Assembly (NCBI GenBank): GCA_965204915.1
Contig: OZ242023.1
Coordinates: 2,170,001-2,234,000 of the forward strand
DNA length: 64,000 nt
From: HK1 sp965204915
GTDB taxonomy: Bacteria > Pseudomonadota > Gammaproteobacteria > HK1
Direction of reading: 5' to 3'
The position numbers and the translations under genes were made by a program. Position 1 is the stretch's first letter; every line of letters begins with the position of its first letter. The notes under the pieces are model-generated. The model worked only from the letters and a program-made list of their open reading frames with translations. It was not told the origin of the DNA and made no database searches. Positions 8,916 to 18,122 of this stretch are shown piece by piece.

Positions 8916-10235
8916 ATGGAGGCAAGACGACAACGCCAGCATCCGCTGGGTCTGCCGGGTACCTTCGGCCCGGGAATGGCGACGAACCGATCGGCCGGGA
9001 AAGAAGGACCGCGCCCGAACGGATTCGATCGCTGGCTCGTGCGGCGAATCGCCGCCAAGGTGGGCGGGCCCGACGTCGCGTTCGCCCTGTGGGACGGTGA
9101 AGACGCCTGCCGCCTGCCGGGCGAATGCCACGGGCGCATCATCTTTCGTGATCGCGGCGCATTGCTTTCGGCGGTCCTGAATCCCGAGCTTGGATTCGGG
9201 GATGCGTTCAGCGCAGGGCGCATCGAGGTCGAGGGCGACCTCGTCGACGTGCTCGCGCGATGTTATCGATGCATGGATCGCGCGGGTGCGGCCGCCGCCA
9301 AGCGCAGCCTGCTGGGCCGACTGCCGAAGCCGCGTCCCAACACCACCACCGGCTCGCGCCGCCACATCCACCACCACTACGATCTGGGCAACGACTTCTA
9401 CCGCCTGTGGCTCGACGAGGAGATGGTCTACACCTGTGCGTACTACGACACGCCGGAGGCGACCCTGGAGCAGGCGCAGCGCGCGAAGTTCGACCACGTC
9501 TGCCGCAAGCTGATGCTCCAACCGGGTCAGCAGGTCATCGAAGCCGGTTGTGGATGGGGCACCCTCGCCCTGCACATGGCGCGCGAATACGGCGTCAGGG
9601 TCCGCGCCTTCAACATCTCGCAAGAGCAGGTCGCATACGCGCGCGAGCGCGCGGCGCGCGAGGGCATGGACGGGACGGTGGAGTTCGTGCAGGACGACTA
9701 CCGCAACATCGAAGGCACCTGCGACGCGTTCGTCTCGGTGGGCATGCTGGAGCACGTCGGCGTCCGGAACTACCCGGCCCTCGGCGAGGTCATCGCCCGC
9801 ACGCTCAAGCCGAACGGCCTCGCCCTCATCCACAGCGTCGGCCGCAACCGTCCCACCCCGGTCAACGCATGGCTGGAGCAGCGGATCTTCCCCGGCAGCT
9901 ACCCCCCGAGCCTGCGGGAGATGATGGCGATCTTCGAGCCCTTCAACTTCTCCATCATCGACGTCGAGAACCTCCGGCTCCACTATGCACGCACGCTGCG
10001 CGAGTGGCTGGCGCGTTTCGACCGCGCGGCGGATACGGTCCGGGCGATGTACGACGAGGAGTTCATCCGGGCGTGGCGGCTGTACCTGGCGGGATGCTCG
10101 GCCGCGTTCTTCGCCAATTCCATCCAGCTCTTCCAGGTGGTCTGCGCACCGTCCGCCAACAACGACGTCCCGTGGACCCGCGCCCACGTCTACCCGCCGG
10201 CGTCCGCAGCCGGGTCCGCCCCCGCGGGCGGCTGA
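8916..10235 (+). CDS. cfa: Cyclopropane-fatty-acyl-phospholipid synthase family methyltransferase
   Basis: A SAM-dependent methyltransferase of the CFA synthase family, it adds a methylene or methyl group to unsaturated acyl chains of membrane phospholipids. The core shows HHHYDLGNDFYRLWLD, TCAYYDTPEATLEQAQ, the SAM loop EAGCGWG and the conserved AFNISQEQ region. The C-terminal part has the SVGMLEHVG segment and the acyl-binding region with ARTLREW. I use the ATG at 8916 (439 residues) because GGGAGG lies 6 nt upstream. The ATG at 8976 also gives a plausible N-terminus. The 3-nt gap to the following flavoprotein gene suggests one transcript. Confidence 0.88.
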   Translation: MEARRQRQHPLGLPGTFGPGMATNRSAGKEGPRPNGFDRWLVRRIAAKVGGPDVAFALWDGEDACRLPGECHGRIIFRDRGALLSAVLNPELGFGDAFSAGRIEVEGDLVDVLARCYRCMDRAGAAAAKRSLLGRLPKPRPNTTTGSRRHIHHHYDLGNDFYRLWLDEEMVYTCAYYDTPEATLEQAQRAKFDHVCRKLMLQPGQQVIEAGCGWGTLALHMAREYGVRVRAFNISQEQVAYARERAAREGMDGTVEFVQDDYRNIEGTCDAFVSVGMLEHVGVRNYPALGEVIARTLKPNGLALIHSVGRNRPTPVNAWLEQRIFPGSYPPSLREMMAIFEPFNFSIIDVENLRLHYARTLREWLARFDRAADTVRAMYDEEFIRAWRLYLAGCSAAFFANSIQLFQVVCAPSANNDVPWTRAHVYPPASAAGSAPAGG

Positions 10236-10238
10236 GCG

Positions 10239-11261
10239 ATGCGGACCTTCGACGCCATCGTCGTCGGTGGCGGCCCGGCCGGCTCCGCCTGTGCGGAACG
10301 CCTGGTGCAGGCGGGCGCGTCGGTGCTGGTGCTCGACCGCGCGGAGTTCCCCCGCACCAAGCTCTGCGCGGGATGGATTACCCCGGAGGTGGTGGAGGAC
10401 CTCGCCCTCGACGTGGAGGCGTACCCGCACCGCTTCAACACCTTCAACGGGATCGTGGTGCACATCAAGTGGCTGAAGTTCACCCTGCCGAGCGTGCAGC
10501 ACTCGATCCGACGTTACGAGTTCGACGACTACCTGCTGCGTCGCAGCGGCGCCCGATGCCTCGTGCACAACGTGCGCACCATCGAGTACGGCCCGGCCGG
10601 CTTCGTCGTGGACGGGGCCTTCCGGTCGAAATACCTCGTCGGCGCCGGCGGCACCCGCTGCCCCGTCTACCGCACCTTCTTCCGCGACGCCAACCCCCGC
10701 GCCCGCGAACTCCAGGCCGCGACCTACGAGCACGAGCTCGCCTACGCCTGGGACGACGAGCGTTGCCACCTGTGGTTCTTCGAGAAGGGGTTGCCGGGGT
10801 ACGCATGGTACGTCCCCAAGGCGGACGGGTACCTGAACTGCGGACTCGGGGCGATGGCGGAGAAGCTCAAGGCGCGCGGGGAGGACGTCAAGCGGCACTG
10901 GAGCCACTTCGCCGGGGTGCTCGCCCGCCGCGGGCTCGCCGTCGGGGCAGGGTTCGCGCCCAAGGGCTACAGCTACTACCTGCGCGGCGGGGTCGAGACG
11001 GTGCGGATCGGGAACGCCTTCATCACCGGCGACGCGGCCGGCCTCGCCACCCGCGATCTCTGCGAAGGGATCGGCCCCGCGATCCGCAGCGGCCGTCGCG
11101 CCGCGGAGTCGATCGTCGCGGGCGCGCATTACCGCCTCGACGACCTCGCCGCCTACAGCTCGGACGTCGGATTCGTGCGGTGGCTGCTCGAACGGGCGTT
11201 CGCGGGCGGCCGGCTCCGCGCTTCGGAGGGATTGCCCGCGAAGGAAGCGGCAGGCGCCTGA
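10239..11261 (+). CDS. Geranylgeranyl-reductase-like FAD oxidoreductase
   Basis: A 340-residue flavoprotein of the geranylgeranyl reductase / PHBH-like group. The Rossmann FAD motif is VVGGGPAGSACAERL at 8-22, followed by the DRAEFPRTKLCAGWITPEV segment typical of GGR-type enzymes, with LCAGW at the redox-active cysteine position. The second FAD site is GNAFITGDAAGLATRDLCEG near 245-265. Such enzymes reduce isolated double bonds in isoprenoid or lipid chains. Its position 3 nt after a CFA-type methyltransferase suggests a joint lipid-modifying role, which is inference. The next gene follows 10 nt later. Confidence 0.82.
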   Translation: MRTFDAIVVGGGPAGSACAERLVQAGASVLVLDRAEFPRTKLCAGWITPEVVEDLALDVEAYPHRFNTFNGIVVHIKWLKFTLPSVQHSIRRYEFDDYLLRRSGARCLVHNVRTIEYGPAGFVVDGAFRSKYLVGAGGTRCPVYRTFFRDANPRARELQAATYEHELAYAWDDERCHLWFFEKGLPGYAWYVPKADGYLNCGLGAMAEKLKARGEDVKRHWSHFAGVLARRGLAVGAGFAPKGYSYYLRGGVETVRIGNAFITGDAAGLATRDLCEGIGPAIRSGRRAAESIVAGAHYRLDDLAAYSSDVGFVRWLLERAFAGGRLRASEGLPAKEAAGA

Positions 11262-11271
11262 ACCGCATCCC

Positions 11272-13347
11272 GTGATCCGGCTCGACGGCGTCGAGCTTCG
11301 CCGTGGCGGGGCGCGGGTGCTCGGGGATGCGAGCCTGGTGGTCCGGCGCCGGTGGAAGGTCGGGGTGGTGGGGGCGAACGGCGCCGGCAAGTCCAGCCTC
11401 CTCGCTCTGCTGCTCGGCGAGCTGGAGCCCGATCGGGGCGAAGTCGAGCTGCCTGCCGAGGTCACCGTGGCGACGGTGGCCCAGGAAGCGCCGGGCGGCG
11501 ACGTCCCCCTCATCGACTACGTGGTCTGCGGCGATCCGCGCATCGCGGCGATCCGCACCCGGCTCGCGGACGCCGGAGCACGTGGCGACGCCGCGGCCGA
11601 GGCGGCGGCGCATGCCGAACTCGAAGCCGTCCACGGCTACGCCGCGGAAGCCGGCGCGAACCGCATCCTGCGCGGGCTCGGCTTCGCGCCGGACGACGGG
11701 CCGCGGCCGCTGGACACCCTCTCCGGCGGCTGGAGGATGCGCGCCGCGCTCGCCCGCACCCTGGCCGCCCCCTCGGACCTCCTCCTGCTCGACGAGCCCA
11801 CGAACCACCTCGACCTCGATGCGGTGGTCTGGCTGGAAGGCTGGCTGCGGCGCTACGCCGGAACCCTGCTGCTCATCTCCCACGACCGGGAGTTCCTCGA
11901 TCCAGTCGTGGACCACGTGGCCCTCGTCGCCGGCGGCCGGATCGCCCTCTACACCGGGGACTACAGCGCGTTCGAGCGGTTGCGCGCCGTCGAGATAGAG
12001 CACTCGCGCCGGGCCGCGGACCGCCGGCGGCGCGAGCGCGCGCGGATCCAGGCGTTCGTCGACCGCTTCCGCTACAAGGCGAGCAAGGCGCGGCAGGCCC
12101 AGAGCCGGCTCAAGGCGCTGGAGCGGATGCGGGCGGTGGCGCCCGTCCCGGTGGAGAGGCGCTTCGCCTTCGACTTCCTCGAACCGGAGCGTTCGCCCCG
12201 GCCGGTGGTGAAGCTGGAGGCGGCGTCGTTCGGATACGGCGGCCACCCCGTGCTGCGCGAGGTGTCGATGGCTCTGGCCCCCGGGGATCGCGTGGCCCTG
12301 CTCGGGGCGAACGGGACGGGCAAGTCCACCCTGATGCGCGGCGTGGCGGGGCGGATCGCGCCGGGCGCCGGCGCGGTCGAGCGTTCGCCCGATGCGAAGA
12401 TCGGCTACTTCGCCCAGCACCGGCTCGATCAGCTCGACCCCCACCGCACCCCGCTGGAGCTGGCGCGGGCCGCCGCGCCCGGGATGCGGGAGCAGGAGAT
12501 GCGCGACTTCCTCGGCGGGTTCGGGTTCGGGGCCGCGCCGGCGACGAGCCGCATCGCGCCGCTCTCCGGGGGCGAGAAGACCCGCCTCGCGCTGGCGCTG
12601 CTGGTCCTGGAGCGTCCCAACCTGCTCCTGCTCGACGAGCCGACGAACCATCTCGACCTCGACATGCGCCAGGCGCTGGCGCTGGCGTTGCAGTCGTACT
12701 CCGGCGCGCTCGTCCTGGTCTCCCATGACCGCCACCTGCTGCGGCTGGTGAGCGATTCCCTCTGGCTCGTCGCGGATGCCGGCGCCGCGCCGTTCGAGGG
12801 CGATCTCGACGACTACCGGCGCTGGCTGTCGGAGCGTCCCTCGGCGGCCCGTGGCCGGGACGCAACGGCCCGCGGTCGAGACGCGGCGTCGGGATCACGC
12901 CCTTCGGGCACGGTGGCGGTGGACGGCAGGGACAAGGTGGCGGGATCGGGCCCTTCGGATACGGTGGCGGCGAGCGGTCCGGACAAGGTGGGAGTATCAC
13001 GCTCCTCGGGCACGGTAGCGGCGGGCGCCGGCGCGGCGCCGGACCGGCGCGAGCGCCGGCGGCTGGCGGCGGAGGAACGGCGCCGGATCGCCCCGCTCAG
13101 GCGCGAGATCGACTCGCTGGAGCGTCGACTGGCCGCGCTGGGCGAGGAGCGGGCGTCGATCGAGGCGACCCTGGCCGATGCCGCCGTCTATGACGATGCC
13201 GAGCGCCCGCGGCTGCACGCGCTGATCGTGCGCCGCGGTCGGCTGCACGCGGAGATCGCGGAAGTCGAATCACTCTGGCTCGAAAGGAGCGAGCAACTCG
13301 ACGCGATGCACGGACCCACGCCCGGGGCAGCGTCTGGCATGGAGTAG
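11272..13347 (+). CDS. ABC-F family ATPase (Uup/YheS type)
   Basis: A soluble 691-residue tandem ABC ATPase without membrane domains. Domain 1 has Walker A GANGAGKSS (about 34-42), signature LSGGW and Walker B LLLLDEPTNHLDLD. Domain 2 has Walker A GANGTGKST, signature LSGGEKT and LLLLDEPTNHLDLDM. The inter-domain linker is the charged helix expected for ABC-F proteins, which act on the ribosome. The C-terminal extension begins with a 17-residue motif repeated three times (residues about 540-590), then an Arg/Glu-rich coiled coil as in YheS/Uup tails. The GTG at 11272 is used, since VIRLDGVELRRGG matches the start of the first ABC domain. Confidence 0.9.
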   Translation: MIRLDGVELRRGGARVLGDASLVVRRRWKVGVVGANGAGKSSLLALLLGELEPDRGEVELPAEVTVATVAQEAPGGDVPLIDYVVCGDPRIAAIRTRLADAGARGDAAAEAAAHAELEAVHGYAAEAGANRILRGLGFAPDDGPRPLDTLSGGWRMRAALARTLAAPSDLLLLDEPTNHLDLDAVVWLEGWLRRYAGTLLLISHDREFLDPVVDHVALVAGGRIALYTGDYSAFERLRAVEIEHSRRAADRRRRERARIQAFVDRFRYKASKARQAQSRLKALERMRAVAPVPVERRFAFDFLEPERSPRPVVKLEAASFGYGGHPVLREVSMALAPGDRVALLGANGTGKSTLMRGVAGRIAPGAGAVERSPDAKIGYFAQHRLDQLDPHRTPLELARAAAPGMREQEMRDFLGGFGFGAAPATSRIAPLSGGEKTRLALALLVLERPNLLLLDEPTNHLDLDMRQALALALQSYSGALVLVSHDRHLLRLVSDSLWLVADAGAAPFEGDLDDYRRWLSERPSAARGRDATARGRDAASGSRPSGTVAVDGRDKVAGSGPSDTVAASGPDKVGVSRSSGTVAAGAGAAPDRRERRRLAAEERRRIAPLRREIDSLERRLAALGEERASIEATLADAAVYDDAERPRLHALIVRRGRLHAEIAEVESLWLERSEQLDAMHGPTPGAASGME
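12889..13041 (+). repeat. 51-bp in-frame minisatellite in ABC-F linker, 3 units
   Basis: Three in-frame 51-bp units (12889-12939, 12940-12990, 12991-13041) each encode 17 residues, following the pattern xGSxPSGTVAxxGxDKV. They lie between the second ABC domain and the C-terminal coiled coil, so they lengthen a linker. Confidence 0.8.
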
Positions 13348-13397
13348 CGCCGTCGGCTGTCGGCGGTGGGAGCGGGCCGGCTCGCCCGGCCGAAGCG

Positions 13398-15146
13398 TCA
13401 CGCAGGATGCAGTGAAGGGAGTCCACCCGGCACGGGGGCACTACGGCGCCGTGCCGGCGGCGACCCGATCTCGCGGGGAAGCCGGGCGGCCAGCGACTCT
13501 CCGGTCCAGCCGGCCGCTTCGGCCGCCCACAGCGCGCGATCGAGAGCCAGGATTGCCTCGACGAACGGTTCCCCGGCATCCGATCCGCCGTGGACCCGCG
13601 CCGCGAGGTCGGCGAGGTCGCGGGGAGGAGACTCGGGCCAGACTGTTTCGGCCCAGTCGAGCAAAGCGTCGCGGGCTGCGCGCGGGGAGGCGGCGCGGCA
13701 TGCCTCCAGCACACGCCGGCGCGCTGCGGCGGCGTTCCGCGGCGACCCGGGGGATACGGGTTCCGGTGGTGCGGAGCCACCGCGGCGAAGCCGGCCGCGA
13801 GCATGCAGCAACACCCCCAGCGTCCCCAGCCACGCGATGGCCAGGGCCGCGCTGAGACCCTGCCAGAGCCGCCGGTCCGATGCGGCCGTTTCCAGTACGG
13901 CGGCGTCCGCCTCCGGTACGTCGGCGAGCGCGGGGCGGAGCGGCTCCCCGATCGCCGGCGCCGCCGCCACGTTCAGCGTCCGGGCCGGGATCAGGGCGGT
14001 GCGTGGCGCGTCCGCCTCGACGTCCCACCACTCCACCCGCAGCTCCGGAAGCGTCAGCTCCCCCGCCGCACCCGGCACCATCGCGATGCGCTGGACGCGC
14101 GTTCCGTGCACGGCATCGCGGCCGGCGCGGGTCTCGATGGACGGTTGGTCGGGATAGACCCGCACGGAGCCGAGCTCGGGAAGATCGATCGGCGGAAGCT
14201 GTTCGCCGGCAAGCCCCGTCGCGCCGAGTCGCAACGTCCAGGTGATCGGCTCACCCACCACGAGGCGGGGCGGGTCCTCGGGCCATTCTTCGGCCAAGGT
14301 CAGCGCGCGGGCCGGTAGCCACGGAGACGCGGCGGCAGGGGAGCGGGGTTTCACCGTCACCTCGGCCGGCTGCGAGGCGAGGCGTACCCGCCGTCCTTCG
14401 CCGAACAGGCGGCCGAGGGCCGGTGCGGTGCCGGTCTCGGCGATGCGCGCGTCGAGCCGGAGCGCGGGCAGGGCGAGCTGCCCGCTCGCCTGGGGGAACA
14501 CCGCGAAGCGGCGCTCGATGACCCGGTAGCGCCGGCCGCCGATGACCCTGGTGTACGTCGCATCCTTGCCGAGCCGGTGGGTGACGGCGCCATCGGGAGC
14601 GAAGTCCGAGAGCGCGGCCTCGAGGAACTCCACCGCCCGGTAGATCCGGATGGTGTACGTAAGCTGGGACTGGACGTAGACCTCCTCCGGCGCAAAGTCC
14701 GTCTCGATGAACACGTCGCGCCCGCCCGGCACGTCTGCCGCCGTGGCAGGGAGAACCTCCAGCTCGATCACCGGGCTGGTCATGGGCCCCACCCGCAGAG
14801 GGCCGGCGGTGAGCCGTCCCGAACGTCTGGGCGCCAGCTCGAAGATCCACTGGGTCCGGGCGCTCCGGTCGCCGTTGTCGATGGTGATCCGGGTGCTCGT
14901 CGACCGTCCGAGGACCTCGAAGTCCCGCCGGAGCGACTCGACGTCGGGCTGTGCGCCGCCGACTTCGGCGTCCGCTTCGACGATCAGGCGCACCGTCTCA
15001 TCGGCACGGATCGGATTGCGCTCGAAACGGAGATCGAGGGTCCGGGCCCAGGCATCGGCCGGGGCGAACCCCGCGAGCGACACGGCCGCGACGATGGTTG
15101 CGACCGCCGCCACCCTTGCCGGGAGCGCCCGCGGGCTCATGCGCAT
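13398..15146 (-). CDS. batD: BatD-like protein (oxygen-tolerance family)
   Basis: A periplasm-facing BatD family protein. From the ATG at 15146 it has 582 residues: a signal peptide (MRMSPRALPARVAAVATIVA, then a hydrophobic stretch to AWA), a beta-rich BatD domain starting RTLDLRFERNPIRADETV, and one TM helix near 435-455 (LSAALAIAWLGTLGVLLHAR). A cytoplasmic helical tail follows. BatD normally works with MoxR, DUF58 and VWA proteins, possibly in envelope protein maturation. It is the last gene of the moxR-DUF58-DUF4381-batD run. The two VWA genes (BatA/BatB) that usually precede batD are missing, and a decayed 143-bp tandem duplication lies at its start. Confidence 0.82.
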   Translation of the reverse strand: MRMSPRALPARVAAVATIVAAVSLAGFAPADAWARTLDLRFERNPIRADETVRLIVEADAEVGGAQPDVESLRRDFEVLGRSTSTRITIDNGDRSARTQWIFELAPRRSGRLTAGPLRVGPMTSPVIELEVLPATAADVPGGRDVFIETDFAPEEVYVQSQLTYTIRIYRAVEFLEAALSDFAPDGAVTHRLGKDATYTRVIGGRRYRVIERRFAVFPQASGQLALPALRLDARIAETGTAPALGRLFGEGRRVRLASQPAEVTVKPRSPAAASPWLPARALTLAEEWPEDPPRLVVGEPITWTLRLGATGLAGEQLPPIDLPELGSVRVYPDQPSIETRAGRDAVHGTRVQRIAMVPGAAGELTLPELRVEWWDVEADAPRTALIPARTLNVAAAPAIGEPLRPALADVPEADAAVLETAASDRRLWQGLSAALAIAWLGTLGVLLHARGRLRRGGSAPPEPVSPGSPRNAAAARRRVLEACRAASPRAARDALLDWAETVWPESPPRDLADLAARVHGGSDAGEPFVEAILALDRALWAAEAAGWTGESLAARLPREIGSPPARRRSAPVPGGLPSLHPA

Positions 15147-15383
15147 CGGATCCGGCGCTTTTGCGGCGGCGAGTGCCGCGGCACGTCGAAGGTGCGCTCG
15201 CGCGCGTGGAGAGCGTCGGGCAAGGCGATGCAGGCGCGGATCCGGGCCGCCACCGCCGCGACCGGAAGCGCCCATGCACTCATGCGTGTCGGATCCAGCA
15301 CTCGCATGCGGCAAGTGCGCGTGGCACGTCGAAGGTGCGCTCGCGCGCATAGGGTGCATCGAGCAGGGCGGCGCGGGCGGAAG
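15098..15383 (-). repeat. 143-bp tandem duplication across the DUF4381/batD junction
   Basis: Two diverged copies, offset by 143 bp, each contain a DUF4381 3' end followed by a batD-like start. The identical core GGCACGTCGAAGGTGCGCTC occurs at 15180 and 15323. In translation, ARERTFDVPRALAACECWIRHA-stop and ARERTFDVPRHSPPQKRRIRCA-stop correspond, as do TRMSAWALPVAAVAA and MRMSPRALPARVAAVA. The middle therefore holds a fossil frame fusing a batD-type start to a DUF4381-type end, between two intact genes. Confidence 0.8.
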
Positions 15384-15744
15384 CCTCCAGCCCGGGGAGG
15401 CCCGATTCGAGCCAGGCGATCCATCGCTCGCCGGCCAGTCCCGCCACCTCTTCACGCGGGTGGCGGGCGAGGGCGACGCGGCGCACGAGGGTGGACAGCT
15501 CCATCGCGATCTCCGCGCAGGGAGCGCCGGCCGCGTGGTGGGCACGCAGGATCCGCAGGCTCGCGAGCGCCTCGCGCCGGAAGCGCGCCGCGCGCCACCG
15601 GCGCACGGCGATGATCCCGGCCGCGACCATCACCAGCATCGCGAGGATGCCGGCCGCGAGCCACCCGGGCGCCGGTGGCCAGAACCCCGGCGCGGCGGGG
15701 GCGTGGATGTCGCGCAGCGCAGCGAGCGGATCGGATGGGTTCAT
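15280..15744 (-). CDS. DUF4381 membrane protein
   Basis: The 154-residue protein from the ATG at 15744 (MNPSDPLAALRDIHAP) shows the DUF4381 signature: a Pro-rich periplasmic N-terminus ending PGWLAAGILAML, one TM helix (about 28-50) and an Arg-rich cytoplasmic domain with LSTLVRRVALARHPREEVAGLAGERWI. DUF4381 proteins always travel with MoxR, DUF58, VWA and BatD genes, as here, but their biochemical role is unknown. It lies 132 bp after the DUF58 gene. A near-copy of its start, ATGAATCCACTCC, lies 15 bp upstream. Its 3' end is part of the 143-bp duplication. Confidence 0.8.
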   Translation of the reverse strand: MNPSDPLAALRDIHAPAAPGFWPPAPGWLAAGILAMLVMVAAGIIAVRRWRAARFRREALASLRILRAHHAAGAPCAEIAMELSTLVRRVALARHPREEVAGLAGERWIAWLESGLPGLEASARAALLDAPYARERTFDVPRALAACECWIRHA

Positions 15745-15876
15745 TGGAGTGGATTCATCGGAGGGGGGCGATGATCGCATCGACGGCGAAGGGCGCCGGC
15801 GCGAAACAGGGCGACGCACTTCTGGCGGAAGCCGGGGGTATGGACGGCGCGCACGGTGGCGGATGGATCGCCGGGC

Positions 15877-17018
15877 TCATCGGGGCGGATCCACCGGAGC
15901 GTGCAGGGCAGGGCGATCGGAACGGACGGAGCGGGAGCCCGGACGGCCGCTCCGCCTGCCCAGCGTCTCGCGAAGCACGACCGGTACGTTGTCGCCGCAA
16001 CGCAGACGCACCAGCACCGCGCCGGTGCGTCCGCACAAGGAGGTGATCCGGGTCTCGATGGCGCCGAAACGGCGCGACAGGGCACGTACGACCTCGCTTG
16101 ATCGCGTATCGAGAACCGTGGTGCGCCGGCCGTCGCCGATCGGGTAGCGGGCCGGCGGTGGGGGAGCGGATTCGAGCCGGTCGTAGACCCATACACAGAG
16201 CAGATCGTTGTGCTCTCGCAGCTTGGCGAGCTGCTGAACCGTCGGGTCCCGCAGCCCGCTGAAGTCGCTGACGACGATGATCAGGGTTCCGGGCCGCGCG
16301 ACCCGGCGCGCGCGCGACAGTGCGGTCTCGATGCCGCCGGTCGCGGTTCGATCCCCTGCTGCGGTTCGATCCCCTGTCTCGGTTCGATCCATGCTCTCCC
16401 CGGCCCCGTCCTGGAATCCGGCGAGGATCCGGAAGAGGGCGAGGACACCGTGCCGCCCACCCTCGATGCGGGATTCGGCCGTCCGTCCGCCGGCGAATGC
16501 GAGCCCGCCGACCCGATCGCCGTTCGCCACCGCGGCCCATGCGAGCAGCGAGGCCGCCTCTGCCGCCACCACCGACTTGAACGCCCGACGGGTGCCGAAA
16601 CGCATGTGCTCGCCGAAGTCCACGACGAACAGGACCGGACGATCGCGCTCCTCGTGGAACAGCTTCGTATGGACGCGGCCGGTGCGCGCGGTCACCCGCC
16701 AGTCGATGCTGCGGATGTCGTCGCCGGGCAGGTAGACCCTCGATTCGGAGTACTCCATCCCGCGGCCCCGGAGCCGCGACACCCGTACCCCGGCTCGACC
16801 GCCGCGGTTGGAGCGATGCGCATCCAGGGACAGGCCGGCGGCGCGCTCGCGCAGTCCGACGAGATGCGCGGTGGAGAACGTCACCCCCGCCAGCCCTCGC
16901 GCTTCGCCGGTTGCCGCAACGGAGGTGCCGGCGGGCCGAACGGAGTCCGCCGCGGACCGTTCGCGAGCGCTGCCGGCCGAAGCCGGCGCATCGAGCCGCA
17001 GGGCAGTGTGCCCGGCGC

Positions 17019-17022
<4 letters not shown>
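15877..17022 (-). CDS. DUF58 protein of the MoxR operon
   Basis: A 381-residue DUF58 (VWA-like fold) protein. The family signature GREYLPGD/RxIDWR appears as YSESRVYLPGDDIRSIDWRV around 110-130, followed by the VWA-like core VLFVVDFGEHMRFGT. MoxR ATPases are thought to act on partners of this type. The GTG start at 17022 overlaps the moxR stop by 4 bp (GTGA), so translation is probably coupled. Residues around 210-228 contain three copies of a 6-residue motif (DRTETG/DRTAAG/DRTATG) encoded by an 18-bp repeat. No transmembrane segment is seen. Confidence 0.83.
16342..16395 (-). repeat. 18-bp in-frame tandem repeat in DUF58 gene, 3 units
   Basis: Three 18-bp units (16342-16359, 16360-16377, 16378-16395), for example TGCGGTTCGATCCCCTGT on the plus strand, encode a repeated DRTxxG hexapeptide in a loop of the DUF58 protein. 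Confidence 0.8.
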
Positions 17023-18026
<1,004 letters not shown>

Positions 18027-18122
18027 CTCGTCGATGGCGGCGGGGGACCGTTGACAACGGGATCTTAGCGCATGGAGGACGTGGCGCAGGCGGATGGCGC
18101 GTCCGGTTGCCGCGTGCCTGCC

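Noticed and set aside
8451..11513. A 1020-codon minus-strand frame opposite the cfa and GGR-like genes
   Set aside because: It has no protein family character and lies opposite two well-supported plus-strand genes.
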